Source: Clostridia bacterium (lineage in GTDB: Bacteria; Bacillota; Clostridia; Oscillospirales; Acutalibacteraceae). Taken from it: 64,000 bases of DNA. The stretch spans positions 1 to 64,000 of the forward strand of contig CAADUC010000108.1 of NCBI GenBank assembly GCA_900752115.1. Reading direction: 5' to 3'. The translations under genes were made by a program, and so were the position numbers. Shown piece by piece: positions 42,019-51,063 of this stretch. Within the stretch, counting starts at the first letter, position 1; each line of letters begins with the position of its first letter. Under the pieces are notes generated by a model. It saw nothing but the letters and a program-made list of their open reading frames with translations, did no database searches and was not told the DNA's origin.

Positions 42019-43524
42019 ATGGCAAAGGCAATCATGATTCAGGGAACCGCCTCGAATTCCGGCAAGAGCTTTCTTGCCGCGGCGCTCTGCCGGATTTTCC
42101 GGCAGGACGGTCTGCGGGCGGCTCCGTTTAAAAGTCAGAATATGGCACTCAACTCGTTTATCACACGCGAGGGTCTTGAAATGGGACGCGCGCAGGTGAT
42201 GCAGGCCGAGGCGGCGGGTATCGAACCGTCCGTGCGCATGAACCCCATCCTTCTCAAGCCGACGAGCGATATGGGCAGCCAGGTGATCGTCAACGGCGAA
42301 GTCCGCGGCGTGATGCGCGCCGCCGACTATTTCCGCTACAAGAAGGAATTGATTCCGGACATTCTGCAGGCATACGAGTCCCTTGCAGCAGAGTACGACG
42401 TAATCGTGCTCGAAGGCGCAGGCAGCCCCGCGGAGATCAATCTCAAGGACGGCGATATCGTCAACATGGGCATGGCGCGGATGGCCCACGCTCCCGTCCT
42501 GCTCGCAGGGGATATTGACCGCGGCGGCGTGTTTGCCAGCCTGTACGGCACCGTTGCCCTCCTCGATCAGGCAGAGCAGGATCAAATCGCCGGACTTGTC
42601 ATCAACAAATTCCGCGGAGATCCTGCGATTCTGCGTCCCGGTCTCTCTCAGCTCGAAGCACTGACAGGCAAACCGGTGCTCGGCGTGATCCCGATGCTGC
42701 CCGTGGAGCTCGATGACGAAGACAGCCTGTCCTCCCGCCTCCAGACAGGGGCCGGATCCGGGCCGGTGGACGTGGCCGTCATCCGTCTGCCGCGTCTTTC
42801 GAATTTCACCGACTTTATTCCGCTCGAACAGGAGCCGCTTCTGACGGTACGGTATGTGACCAGCCGTTCGCAGCTCGGCGCACCGGATCTCATTGTGCTG
42901 CCGGGAACCAAAAATACGATGGCCGACCTTCTCTGGCTGCGTCAAACCGGACTGGAGGGAGCTATTCAGCGGCTGGCCGCATCCGGAACACCGGTACTCG
43001 GCGTCTGCGGCGGCTATCAGATGCTCGGCGAACGTCTCTCCGATCCCGACGGAGCGGAGGAAGGCGGCGAGCTTCGCGGTATGGGTCTGCTCCCGACACA
43101 GACTATTTTCCGTCCGCAGAAAACACGGACACAGGCCGTCGGCCTTACAGGGGATCTGCCCGGCTTCTTCTCCTGCCTCTCCTCCCTCTCCCTGACAGGA
43201 TATGAGATTCACATGGGCAAAACATCGTATACCGCTCCTGTTTCTCCCTTCTGCACCCTGACTCCGCTCGGAGAAGAACCGAAGGAAGACGGTGCGGTCG
43301 TCGGAAACGTCTGCGGCACCTATCTGCACGGCCTCTTCGATGAAGGGGCTGCCCACACGCTTGCCCGCGCGCTGGCTGCGAAAAAGGGAATTACCGTCGG
43401 GGAGGACGGGCCGCAGCGCAGTCTGGCTGCTTTCAAAGAGGAGCAATACAACCTCCTCGCGGACGGCGTGCGGCAGAACCTCGACATGGACGCCATCTAT
43501 CGAATCCTAGAGCGAAACGTGTAG
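42019..43524 (+). CDS. cbiP: cobyric acid synthase
   Basis: The 501-residue amidotransferase begins KAIMIQGTASNSGKSFLAAA, the CbiP/CobQ P-loop, then FKSQNMALNSFIT. The C-terminal glutaminase domain has GVCGGYQMLGE with nucleophile C330 and YEIHMGKT. It amidates carboxyls b, d, e and g. GAGGAGG lies before the ATG, 89 bp after the nitrilase gene. Confidence 0.96.
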   Translation: MAKAIMIQGTASNSGKSFLAAALCRIFRQDGLRAAPFKSQNMALNSFITREGLEMGRAQVMQAEAAGIEPSVRMNPILLKPTSDMGSQVIVNGEVRGVMRAADYFRYKKELIPDILQAYESLAAEYDVIVLEGAGSPAEINLKDGDIVNMGMARMAHAPVLLAGDIDRGGVFASLYGTVALLDQAEQDQIAGLVINKFRGDPAILRPGLSQLEALTGKPVLGVIPMLPVELDDEDSLSSRLQTGAGSGPVDVAVIRLPRLSNFTDFIPLEQEPLLTVRYVTSRSQLGAPDLIVLPGTKNTMADLLWLRQTGLEGAIQRLAASGTPVLGVCGGYQMLGERLSDPDGAEEGGELRGMGLLPTQTIFRPQKTRTQAVGLTGDLPGFFSCLSSLSLTGYEIHMGKTSYTAPVSPFCTLTPLGEEPKEDGAVVGNVCGTYLHGLFDEGAAHTLARALAAKKGITVGEDGPQRSLAAFKEEQYNLLADGVRQNLDMDAIYRILERNV

Positions 43525-43830
43525 CTGGTATTTTTCACCTCTCATTTTCATCGTCCCTTTTTCCATCGACACCGCGCGGAAACGTCAAACATTCTTTGCG
43601 CGATACTGCCTTAACAATTGCTCTGATTTCCCGGCCTCGACTGTGACTCTCGCTCTTTGAGGCAAAAAGAGTCCACGCGTCCGGTCTTACCGGGATTTTT
43701 TCTGCCGTTCACTACGGAGGCCGACAGGGAACAAGAACCGGAGCCAGAAAATACATTTCATTCAGGAAAGGCGGCCGTTTTCTCTCCCTGCCTTCGGCGT
43801 GGAACAACAGCGGCCGGTATGGTGATCTTT
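43525..43830 (+). other. cbiP-cbiC intergenic stretch with weak terminator-like hairpin
   Basis: A 5-bp stem, CCGGT CTT ACCGG (43681-43693), is followed by GATTTTTT. It could be a weak attenuator between cbiP and cbiC. I see no promoter consensus and no credible gene here; the open reading running into cbiC from 43657 has no ribosome binding site. Confidence 0.35.
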
Positions 43831-44481
43831 ATGGAGCATCAGAAAACGGGCGGCTTTGTGACGCGGCCCGAAGACATTGAAAAGCAGAGCTTCGCTACCA
43901 TCACACGCGAGCTCGGCGATCTCGTTCTGCCCGACGACATTGCGCCCGTTGTCAAGCGTGTGATCCATACGTCCGCTGATTTTGACTATGTGCGCACACT
44001 TCGCTTTTCCCCGGACGCGGTCCGTCTGGGAATGGAAGCACTCAGGAACGGAGCCACGATTGTCACTGATACCAACATGGCGCTCGCCGGTATCAGCAAA
44101 CCGTCGCTCTCGAAACTCGGCGCAAAAGCCGTCTGTCTGATGGCAGATCCCGAAGTGGCCGCTCTCGCGCGGGAACGCGGTACCACACGTGCCGTCATCT
44201 CCATGGAAAAAGCATCAGAGCTACCCGGTCCGCTGATTTTTGCCATCGGCAACGCCCCCACGGCTTTGATCCGGCTCCATGAGCTGACCGAGGAGGGACG
44301 TGTTTCCCCCGCTCTTGTCATCGGCGTGCCGGTCGGCTTTGTCAATGTTGTTGAGAGCAAGGAGCTCTTCCTCTCCTCCACCGTGCCGCACATTATCGCT
44401 GAGGGACGCAAGGGAGGCAGCAATGTCGCCGCCGCTATCTGCAACGCGCTTCTCTATGAGGCTGTCGGAAGAAAACTGTAA
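43831..44481 (+). CDS. cbiC: cobalt-precorrin-8 methylmutase
   Basis: About 216 residues. It has FVTRPEDIEKQSFATITREL, then RVIHTSADFDY carrying the catalytic histidine, and IVTDTNMALAGISK and GVPVGFVNVVESKE, all standard CbiC/CobH blocks. It moves the C11 methyl to C12, giving cobyrinic acid. The start may be 43831 or 43819; the first has GGTGATC in front. It is the last gene of the operon, separated from cbiP by about 300 bp. Confidence 0.94.
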   Translation: MEHQKTGGFVTRPEDIEKQSFATITRELGDLVLPDDIAPVVKRVIHTSADFDYVRTLRFSPDAVRLGMEALRNGATIVTDTNMALAGISKPSLSKLGAKAVCLMADPEVAALARERGTTRAVISMEKASELPGPLIFAIGNAPTALIRLHELTEEGRVSPALVIGVPVGFVNVVESKELFLSSTVPHIIAEGRKGGSNVAAAICNALLYEAVGRKL

Positions 44482-44530
44482 GAGGGCTTCCGGACTTTTC
44501 CGCCAATCCCCCCTCCCCCCTATAAACGAA

Positions 44531-44583
44531 AAACCAGCCGCTGTACACCGGAATGATTCCGGGTACAGCGGCTGGTTTTGTTT
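44531..44583. terminator. bidirectional terminator after the cobalamin operon
   Basis: The stem AAACCAGCCGCTGTAC...GTACAGCGGCTGGTTT is extended by CCGGA/TCCGG. T-runs lie on both strands between cbiC and the convergent ABC gene. Confidence 0.9.
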
Positions 44584-44601
44584 GGATCTGCGAACGCGTG
44601 T

Positions 44602-46512
44602 TTACGCTCCGATGGAATTGCCGGTGTAAAGCTGATAGTAACGGCCCTTCTCCTCAATGAGCTGATCGTGCGTGCCGCGCTCAATGATACGGCCCTGTTC
44701 AAGTACCATGATGCAATCGGAGTTGCGAACCGTGGAAAGGCGATGCGCAATCACAAAGGTGGTACGGCCCTTCATCAAACGGTCCATTCCCTCCTGTACC
44801 AGCTTCTCCGTACGGGTATCGATCGAGGACGTCGCTTCATCAAGGATCAGCACAGGCGGATCGGCAACCGCCGCACGGGCAATAGCCAGCAGCTGGCGCT
44901 GGCCCTGGCTGAGGTTCGCGCCATCTCCCGTGAGCATGGTCTGGTAGCCATCCGGCAGACGGCGGACAAAGCCGTCCGCATTCGCCAGCTTTGCGGCTGC
45001 AATGCATTCCTCATCCGTCGCATCCAGCCTGCCGTAACGGATGTTATCCATTACGGTACCGGTAAAGAGGTGCGTATCCTGGAGCACCATGCCCAGTGAA
45101 CGGCGCAAATCCCCTTTCTTGATCTTATTGATATTGATCCCGTCATAACGGATCTTACCATCCTGGATATCGTAGAAACGGTTGATCAGATTCGTGATGG
45201 TCGTTTTTCCGGCACCGGTACTGCCGACAAACGCGATCTTCTGACCAGGCGTTGCAAAAAGCTTAATATTGTGCAGGACGATCTTATCCTCATTATAGCC
45301 AAAATCGACGTCGTTGAAGGTGATATCGCCCTCCAGCTTGGTATAGGTCACGGTTCCGTCCGCCTTATGCGGATGACGCCAGGCCCATACGCCGGTACGC
45401 TCGGTCGCTTCCGTAAGGCTTCCGTCCGGATTTTCCTTGGCATTCACCAGCTCGACATAGCCGTTGTCTTCCTCCGGCTTCTCATCCAGAAGCGAGAATA
45501 CACGGCCGGCGCCCGCCATGGCCATTACAATGCTGTTGAGCTGCTGGCTGATCTGCGTGACAGGCATGCTCGAATTGCGGTTCAGCGTCATAAAGGTAAT
45601 CAGCGTGCCGAGCGTCAGTCCGACGTATCCGCTCAGTGCCATAATGGAACCGACGACAGCACACAGCACATAGCTGATGTTTCCGATGTTGGCGTTGACC
45701 GGCATGGTAATGTTGGCAAAGGTATTGGCGTTGCGTGCACTTTCACGCAAATCGTCGTTGAGCTTTTTGAACTGCTCAATGCTCTTTTCCTCGTGGCAGA
45801 ACACCTTGACAACCTTCTGGCCATCCATCATTTCCTCGATATAGCCGTTGACACGGCCCAAGTCCTTTTGCTGCTTTCCAAAGTAAAGAGCGGATTTTGC
45901 AGCGATCTTGGAGGTAACGAACAGCATCACGCCAATCATCAGAAGAGTGAGGAGTGTCAGCGGAATGTTCAGAAGAAACATACTTGCAAACGTGGTAATC
46001 ACGCTGACAAGCGAGTTGACCACCTGCGGAATGCTCTGGCTGATCAGCTGGCGAAGCGTATCGACATCATTCGTATAAATCGACATGATATCGCCGTGCG
46101 CATGCGTATCAAAGTATTTGATCGGAAGAGATTCCATGTGATGGAACAGCTCGATACGCAGGTTCCGCATGGTGCCCTGCCCGACGTTGACCATAATGCG
46201 GTTGTAGGCATATGCGCAGAGAATACCAACCACATAAATGGTACCCACACGGAACAGAGCCGCCGACAAGCCGGAGAAGTCCGGCGTCTCCGACAGCAGA
46301 AGAGGAGAAATATAATCGTCATACAGACTCTGCATGAACAGTGTTCCCTGAAGGGTGGCCAGCGAAGCGCCGATAACGCACAGCACCACGACGATAAAGG
46401 CCAGCCAGTATTTTTTGAGCATATATCCCAGCACACGCCCCATCACGCGGCTGAGCATCTTCATATCAACCTTTCTGAGCGACATGGGAGCTCCTCTCAT
46501 CGGTCCCGGCAT
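44602..46512 (-). CDS. ABC exporter half-transporter with canonical ATPase site
   Basis: The 636-residue protein has a six-helix type 1 exporter membrane domain (residues about 30-330) and a C-terminal nucleotide-binding domain. Walker A is FVGSTGAGKTT, signature LSQGQRQ, and Walker B LILDEATSSID with the catalytic glutamate intact. Its ATG overlaps the stop of the partner gene (TAATG). An internal ATG at 46485 with GAGGAG is an alternative start. It forms a probable heterodimer with the next protein; substrate unknown, likely drug or lipid. Confidence 0.93.
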   Translation of the reverse strand: MPGPMRGAPMSLRKVDMKMLSRVMGRVLGYMLKKYWLAFIVVVLCVIGASLATLQGTLFMQSLYDDYISPLLLSETPDFSGLSAALFRVGTIYVVGILCAYAYNRIMVNVGQGTMRNLRIELFHHMESLPIKYFDTHAHGDIMSIYTNDVDTLRQLISQSIPQVVNSLVSVITTFASMFLLNIPLTLLTLLMIGVMLFVTSKIAAKSALYFGKQQKDLGRVNGYIEEMMDGQKVVKVFCHEEKSIEQFKKLNDDLRESARNANTFANITMPVNANIGNISYVLCAVVGSIMALSGYVGLTLGTLITFMTLNRNSSMPVTQISQQLNSIVMAMAGAGRVFSLLDEKPEEDNGYVELVNAKENPDGSLTEATERTGVWAWRHPHKADGTVTYTKLEGDITFNDVDFGYNEDKIVLHNIKLFATPGQKIAFVGSTGAGKTTITNLINRFYDIQDGKIRYDGININKIKKGDLRRSLGMVLQDTHLFTGTVMDNIRYGRLDATDEECIAAAKLANADGFVRRLPDGYQTMLTGDGANLSQGQRQLLAIARAAVADPPVLILDEATSSIDTRTEKLVQEGMDRLMKGRTTFVIAHRLSTVRNSDCIMVLEQGRIIERGTHDQLIEEKGRYYQLYTGNSIGA

Positions 46513-48278
46513 TAGTCAGCACCCCCTTCCAGCGCGCCGTCCGGCTGGTCGAAATCTCCGCCGCCCTGCGTCTGCGTCTCGTAAATATCCCGGTAAATCT
46601 CGTTGTTCTTGAGCAGATTCTCATGCGTATCAAAGCCGTTTACACATCCGTCATCCAGCACGAGAATGCGATCGGCTCCCTGCACGCTGGAAATTCTCTG
46701 GGCAATAATCAGCTTTGTTGTGCCCGGAATCTTCTGAGCAAAAGCCGCGCGGATTTTTGCGTCCGTCGCCGTATCCACCGCGCTTGTCGAATCATCGAGA
46801 ATCAGTACGCGCGGATGCTTAAGCAAAGCACGGGCAATACACAGACGCTGCTTCTGGCCTCCGGAAACGTTCGCACCGCCCTGTTCAATCCAGGTGTTGT
46901 ATCCATCCGGAAAACGTTCGATAAACTCATCGGCGCACGCCTGCCGGCAGACCTCAATGCACTCTTCCTCAGTGGCATCCTCTTTGCCCCAACGCAGATT
47001 GTCAAGGATGGTGCCGGAGAAAAGAACGTTCTTTTGCAGGACGACAGCCACCGAGTCGCGAAGAACTTCCAAATCGTATTCACGGACGTCGCGCCCGCCT
47101 ACAAAAACGGAGCCTTTGGAAACATCGTACATACGGCTGATCAAACTGACAAGGCTCGATTTGCCGCAGCCCGTTCCGCCGATAATTCCTATCGTCTCTC
47201 CCGCCTTGATATGCAGGTTGATGTCATGGAGCGTTTCTTCTCCGCTTCCGTGCTTATAAGAGAAACTGACATTGTTAAAATCAATGGAGCCGGATTCCAC
47301 TTCCATCACCGGAGCGGAGGGGTTCGTGATATCAGGCTGTTCCTCAAGCACCTCCACAATACGCCGGCCGCTCGCAAGGCTCATCGTGATCATGACGAAA
47401 ATCATGGAGAGCATCATCAAAGACATCAGGACGCTCATTACATACGTAAACATGGAGGTCAGTTCACCCTCGGTAAGAGTGCCGCCCACAATGTTATGCG
47501 CGCCAAGCCAGGAAAGTCCTATCATGCTCGAATAAATCACCAGCATCATCAGCGGATTATTGAATGCCAGCCGGCCCTCCGCCTTGACAAACATGCGATA
47601 CAGTCTCTGCGCCGCGTTGCTGAACTTTTCATTCTCATATTTCTCGCGGACAAACGCCTTTACCACGCGAATAGCGGAAACATTTTCCTGCACGCTTGCG
47701 TTGAGATCATCGTATTTGCGGAATACCTGATCGAAAATTTTCATCGTCGTCAGCATGATGAAAACAAGGCCCACTGCCAAAACGGCGATGGCCACAAGGA
47801 AAATCGTACTCATCTCCGCGTTGATGAAAAAGCACATAGCCAGGGAACAAATCAACATCACGGGAGCACGCACCGCGATGCGAAGCACCATCTGATATGC
47901 GTTCTGCACATTGGTCACATCGGTCGTCATTCTGGTGACAAGACCGGCCGTGCTGAATTTGTCAATGTTGGAAAAAGAAAATCTCTGTATGTTTTCATAC
48001 ATGCCCTCGCGCAGATTGCAGGCAAATCCTGACGAGGCTGCCGCTGCGTATTTTCCGGCAAGCGCTCCGAACAGAAGGCTCAAAAAGGCCATTACAATCA
48101 TCACACCGCCGTAAAGATAGACCTGCCCCATATCTCCCGCCGAAATGCCCTTGTCAATGATATAGGCGATAACAAACGGAATCGCTACCTCCATCACCAC
48201 TTCAAGAGCTGTAAAAATCGGCGTCAGAATGGATACTTTTTTATATTGTTTAATTTGCCGAAACAGGGTTTTAACCAT
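46512..48278 (-). CDS. ABC exporter half-transporter with degenerate ATPase site
   Basis: The 588-residue protein has the same architecture as its partner. Walker A is GGTGCGKSS and signature VSGGQKQR. Walker B reads LILDDSTSAVD, with Asp in place of the catalytic Glu. One degenerate site is typical of heterodimeric exporters such as BmrCD or TM287/288. The start at 48278 is fixed by AAGGAGG 8 nt upstream and overlaps the MarR-type gene by 8 bp; the longer reading to 48311 is unlikely. Confidence 0.93.
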   Translation of the reverse strand: MVKTLFRQIKQYKKVSILTPIFTALEVVMEVAIPFVIAYIIDKGISAGDMGQVYLYGGVMIVMAFLSLLFGALAGKYAAAASSGFACNLREGMYENIQRFSFSNIDKFSTAGLVTRMTTDVTNVQNAYQMVLRIAVRAPVMLICSLAMCFFINAEMSTIFLVAIAVLAVGLVFIMLTTMKIFDQVFRKYDDLNASVQENVSAIRVVKAFVREKYENEKFSNAAQRLYRMFVKAEGRLAFNNPLMMLVIYSSMIGLSWLGAHNIVGGTLTEGELTSMFTYVMSVLMSLMMLSMIFVMITMSLASGRRIVEVLEEQPDITNPSAPVMEVESGSIDFNNVSFSYKHGSGEETLHDINLHIKAGETIGIIGGTGCGKSSLVSLISRMYDVSKGSVFVGGRDVREYDLEVLRDSVAVVLQKNVLFSGTILDNLRWGKEDATEEECIEVCRQACADEFIERFPDGYNTWIEQGGANVSGGQKQRLCIARALLKHPRVLILDDSTSAVDTATDAKIRAAFAQKIPGTTKLIIAQRISSVQGADRILVLDDGCVNGFDTHENLLKNNEIYRDIYETQTQGGGDFDQPDGALEGGAD

Positions 48279-48723
48279 GCGTCGTCCTCCTTCCGCATTC
48301 TTTCCTGACATTGTCTCTCATTGTGAACAAGCATTTTCTTGTAATTTCAATGGATTCCTTGTCAATTCCACGACAGATCAGCTCCTCACGTTTGTGAAGT
48401 CCTTCATCGATCACTTTGCGGATCTGAAGAGCCTTCTCCGTAAGCACAATGCGCTTTTTCCTGTCGTCTCCGGGATTCTCGAGCAGCAGCAAATACCCGC
48501 TTCCCCTCAGCTTTTTGAGCTCTGCGGATATGGCTGATTTCGAGAGGCAGAGATGCGCGTGCAAATCAACGGAATAGACGCTCTCTCCGCTTTTGGAGAA
48601 CAGGTATCCCAGAATCAGACCCTGCGAGGGGGACAAATTGCAGCTCTCAAGCTGTTCTTTCGCGCATTGTTCAAGCGCGGCATGAAGCTGCCTGAGTACG
48701 ATAACGATGTTTTGTTCTCCCAC
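48271..48723 (-). CDS. MarR-family transcriptional regulator
   Basis: About 150 residues with a winged-helix domain: LSPSQGLILGYL, DLHAHLCLSKSAISAELKKL as recognition helix region, and the wing NPGDDRKKRIVLTEKA. The GTG at 48723 is preferred because AAAGGAGAG lies 9 nt upstream; an ATG at 48762 has a poor site. It is the first gene of a three-gene operon with the ABC exporter and is the expected ligand-responsive repressor of it. Confidence 0.88.
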   Translation of the reverse strand: MGEQNIVIVLRQLHAALEQCAKEQLESCNLSPSQGLILGYLFSKSGESVYSVDLHAHLCLSKSAISAELKKLRGSGYLLLLENPGDDRKKRIVLTEKALQIRKVIDEGLHKREELICRGIDKESIEITRKCLFTMRDNVRKECGRRTTHG

Positions 48724-48799
48724 GCTGTTTTCTCTCCTTTCCGGTCTGCACACCTGATTCATAATCGTTTTCCATATGACTGTACGCTACAAAACTATT

Positions 48800-48819
48800 T
48801 TACATGAATTTTCTTGTAA
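48800..48819. promoter_or_regulatory. candidate MarR operator
   Basis: TTACATGAA TT TTCTTGTAA is a 9-2-9 palindrome with one mismatch in the divergent marR-lysR region. It overlaps the -35 of the lysR promoter, so binding could affect both transcripts. Confidence 0.55.
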
Positions 48820-48842
48820 GTGAATTCAAAATATGTTATCAT
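48814..48842 (+). promoter_or_regulatory. promoter of the LysR-type gene
   Basis: TTGTAA (48814-48819) and TATCAT (48837-48842) have 17-bp spacing, 50 bp before the TTG start. Confidence 0.65.
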
Positions 48843-48844
48843 CA

Positions 48845-48859
48845 ATAAACAATGTTTAT
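48845..48859. promoter_or_regulatory. candidate LysR autoregulatory site
   Basis: ATAAAC AAT GTTTAT, a perfect palindrome with the size of a LysR T-N11-A box, lies just downstream of the lysR -10. Confidence 0.4.
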
Positions 48860-48891
48860 CAATTCAATAACAAAAGAAGGAGGAATCCCCT

Positions 48892-49776
48892 TTGAACACT
48901 TTCCAGCTGCGCTGCTTTCTGGCTGTTGCGGAACACCTGAATTTTGCCCGCGCGGCTCAGCAGCTGAATATCACCCAGCCCGCGGTAACGCACCAAATCC
49001 GTACGCTGGAGACGGAGCTGAACGTCAAGCTTTTTCGCCGGACAACGCGCACCGTGGAAATGACTCCTGCGGGGTTTCTCTTCCTGACCGACGCAAAAAG
49101 CATGGTTGGAATCGCCGAGCGCGCCAAAAAACGCTTTGAGGATCCAAACGCACAAGTGATAGAGCCTCTCTCCATCGGCTGTCACAGCTATGCGCATCTT
49201 TTTATGGTTGCCGCGGCCCTGCGAAGCATGGAAGAGCTGCATCCCCATCTGCATCCTCAACTTCAGGTCGTCCCCTTCCAGCAGCTTCACCGCATGCTCC
49301 AGGAGGAAGCCATCGACGCCGCGCTCGGATTCCGGGAAATTACCGGAGGAAAAACCGTCGGAACCTATCGTGAACTGCGGCGTATTCCCGTCGTATGCAT
49401 TTGTCAGGAAAACAATCCTCTGGCCGATCGAGAATGCGTTACTCCCGAGGATCTTTCCTCCGAAAAGCTGGTACTTACCGACCCTTCAACCTGTCCGACC
49501 AGCATTGTTCGCCTGCAGGGACAGCTGATGGGAGTCCGGATCCGTTCGGACGTCCATTTCTGCGAATCCGTGGAAGCTGCCGCTGTCCTGGTGCAGGCAG
49601 GATTCGGAGTGGCCATTATTCCGGATTGGGGAATTCCTCGCTTTCTTCCGCTTGCACGCATCCCTGTCAAAGGAGTGGAACCACTCTCCTTCGGCATCTA
49701 TTACAAAACGCTTGAAGCGAACGCTCCCCTGCGCAGCTTTATCCGCCTGATGCGGGAAGGTTCCGTGCAGGAATAA
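48892..49776 (+). CDS. LysR-family transcriptional regulator
   Basis: The 294-residue protein begins (TTG) NTFQLRCFLAVAEHLNFARA with the helix-turn-helix QLNITQPAVTHQIRTLE, followed by a periplasmic-binding-protein-like effector domain. The TTG has AAGGAGG 8 nt upstream, so the start is secure. It is divergent from the MarR/ABC operon and monocistronic. Effector and target are unknown. Confidence 0.93.
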   Translation: MNTFQLRCFLAVAEHLNFARAAQQLNITQPAVTHQIRTLETELNVKLFRRTTRTVEMTPAGFLFLTDAKSMVGIAERAKKRFEDPNAQVIEPLSIGCHSYAHLFMVAAALRSMEELHPHLHPQLQVVPFQQLHRMLQEEAIDAALGFREITGGKTVGTYRELRRIPVVCICQENNPLADRECVTPEDLSSEKLVLTDPSTCPTSIVRLQGQLMGVRIRSDVHFCESVEAAAVLVQAGFGVAIIPDWGIPRFLPLARIPVKGVEPLSFGIYYKTLEANAPLRSFIRLMREGSVQE

Positions 49777-49778
49777 AA

Positions 49779-49832
49779 AACACAGCCGCATCACTCTGCC
49801 GGAAGCAGCAGGTTCTGCGGCCGTGTTTCATT
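49779..49832. terminator. bidirectional terminator after the LysR-type gene
   Basis: AACACAGCCGCA...TGCGGCCGTGTT forms the stem. A- and T-runs lie on either side, between convergent genes. Confidence 0.85.
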
Positions 49833-50768
49833 TTAGCAAAAGCGTTCCAGATAGGTTCGCAGATCGCGGTATACCTCGTCGCGGTTCGTCTCTGTAATCA
49901 AAGCATGGCGCGCTTCGGGATAAAGAATGGTATCGACCTGATGTCCCGTTTGCTGAAGCCGCGAGGACAAACGGCGAATTCCTTCGCCGAAATCGCCAAG
50001 CGGATCCTTGTCTCCCGAAATCAAAAGAACCGGAAGGGATACGGGAAGCCGGTGCAGCCATGCATCCGACGTTATCTCCGACTGCAGATACACGATATCC
50101 CGATATCCGGAAACCGTTAAATCAAAACCGCAAAGCGGATCCGCAAGATAGCGATCCACCTCCGCCTCATCGCGCGTCACCCAATCGCCGGCAGTACGGT
50201 TCGGCGAAAACGCCTTGTTGAAGCGTTCTGTGGAAAGACGGGCAAAAAGCGGATGGTGCGCCTTGGCTCCAAGCTTTGCTACCATATAATCTGCCAACCG
50301 GCGCTGTGCGGCAAGCACCGCACGGTTTTGCGGCCCGCAGGTTCCCATAAAGATAGCCGCCGTCAGATCTCCGCCATATTGAGCCGCATAGGAACGGGCC
50401 AGGAACGATCCCATGCTGTGTCCCATTAAAAAATAAGGAAGGTCCGGGTGTTCGGCATGCACGATGCCGTAAAGCTTGTGCATATCCCGCACCAGATTCT
50501 GCGCGCCTCCTTCTCCGAAGTAACCGAAAGAGCCTCCCTTGGATACAGATTTCCCATGCCCCAAATGATCATTCAGCGCAACCACGAATCCCGCGCGGGC
50601 CATATAGTCAGCGAAGTCCATGTAAAGCATGCTGTGCTCGGCCATGCCGTGGGCTATCTGGAGCACGCCGCGTCTATCCTCTTTTTCAGCCGGCTCGATC
50701 ACCCGCACGAAGATCCGCTCGTCACAGGCACAGGAATCAAACGAAATATCCTTCTGGATCAAATCCAA
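49833..50768 (-). CDS. alpha/beta hydrolase, monoacylglycerol lipase/lysophospholipase-like
   Basis: The 311-residue protein from a TTG start at 50768 has AAGGAGG 8 nt upstream. It has QIAHGMAEHSMLYMDFADYM, NDHLGHGKS, the nucleophile elbow GHSMGSFLARS, an acid in SGDKDPLGDF and the catalytic histidine in EARHALITE. This pattern matches the serine aminopeptidase S33/Hydrolase_4 family. A reading extending to 50882 crosses the promoter -10 and is rejected. Substrate is unknown. Confidence 0.88.
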   Translation of the reverse strand: MDLIQKDISFDSCACDERIFVRVIEPAEKEDRRGVLQIAHGMAEHSMLYMDFADYMARAGFVVALNDHLGHGKSVSKGGSFGYFGEGGAQNLVRDMHKLYGIVHAEHPDLPYFLMGHSMGSFLARSYAAQYGGDLTAAIFMGTCGPQNRAVLAAQRRLADYMVAKLGAKAHHPLFARLSTERFNKAFSPNRTAGDWVTRDEAEVDRYLADPLCGFDLTVSGYRDIVYLQSEITSDAWLHRLPVSLPVLLISGDKDPLGDFGEGIRRLSSRLQQTGHQVDTILYPEARHALITETNRDEVYRDLRTYLERFC

Positions 50769-50826
50769 GCAGATCTCCTCCTTTCCTCTTCCGATGGCCT
50801 TCTGTCTTTTAGATGATCTTCTATTT

Positions 50827-50832
50827 ATTATA
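50827..50832 (-). promoter_or_regulatory. -10 element of the alpha/beta hydrolase gene
   Basis: TATAAT lies on the minus strand about 60 bp upstream of the TTG start. No good -35 at 16-18 bp; TTGTCA lies 22 bp away. Confidence 0.45.
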
Positions 50833-50970
50833 CAAGGCTTTCTGCCATTAAGCTTGACAAAATTGTAAATTTTACTGATCAATTCCGTTTTTCTCCTGCA
50901 CGATACTCACGGGGAAGGGATGATTCGATTCAAATTTCCGCAGTAACTCTCCTTCCCATCTCCGACGCAG

Positions 50971-51020
50971 CAAAAAAGCAGACGAAAAAATCCTTCACCT
51001 TTCGGATTTCTTCGTCTGCC
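50971..51020 (-). terminator. terminator of the TrhA gene
   Basis: On the minus strand GCAGACGAA...TTCGTCTGC is followed by TTTTTTG. Confidence 0.85.
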
Positions 51021-51063
51021 CATTGTAACGTTATGCGATGCTGGATCGTATTGGAAAAGGGGA

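Noticed and set aside
43657-43830. N-terminal extension of CbiC
   Set aside because: The upstream residues are low-complexity, with no ribosome binding site, and other CbiC proteins begin near residue 59 of this reading.
50769-50882. Longer N-terminus of the alpha/beta hydrolase
   Set aside because: The extra codons lie across a TATAAT at 50827-50832, and the TTG at 50768 has AAGGAGG at the right distance.
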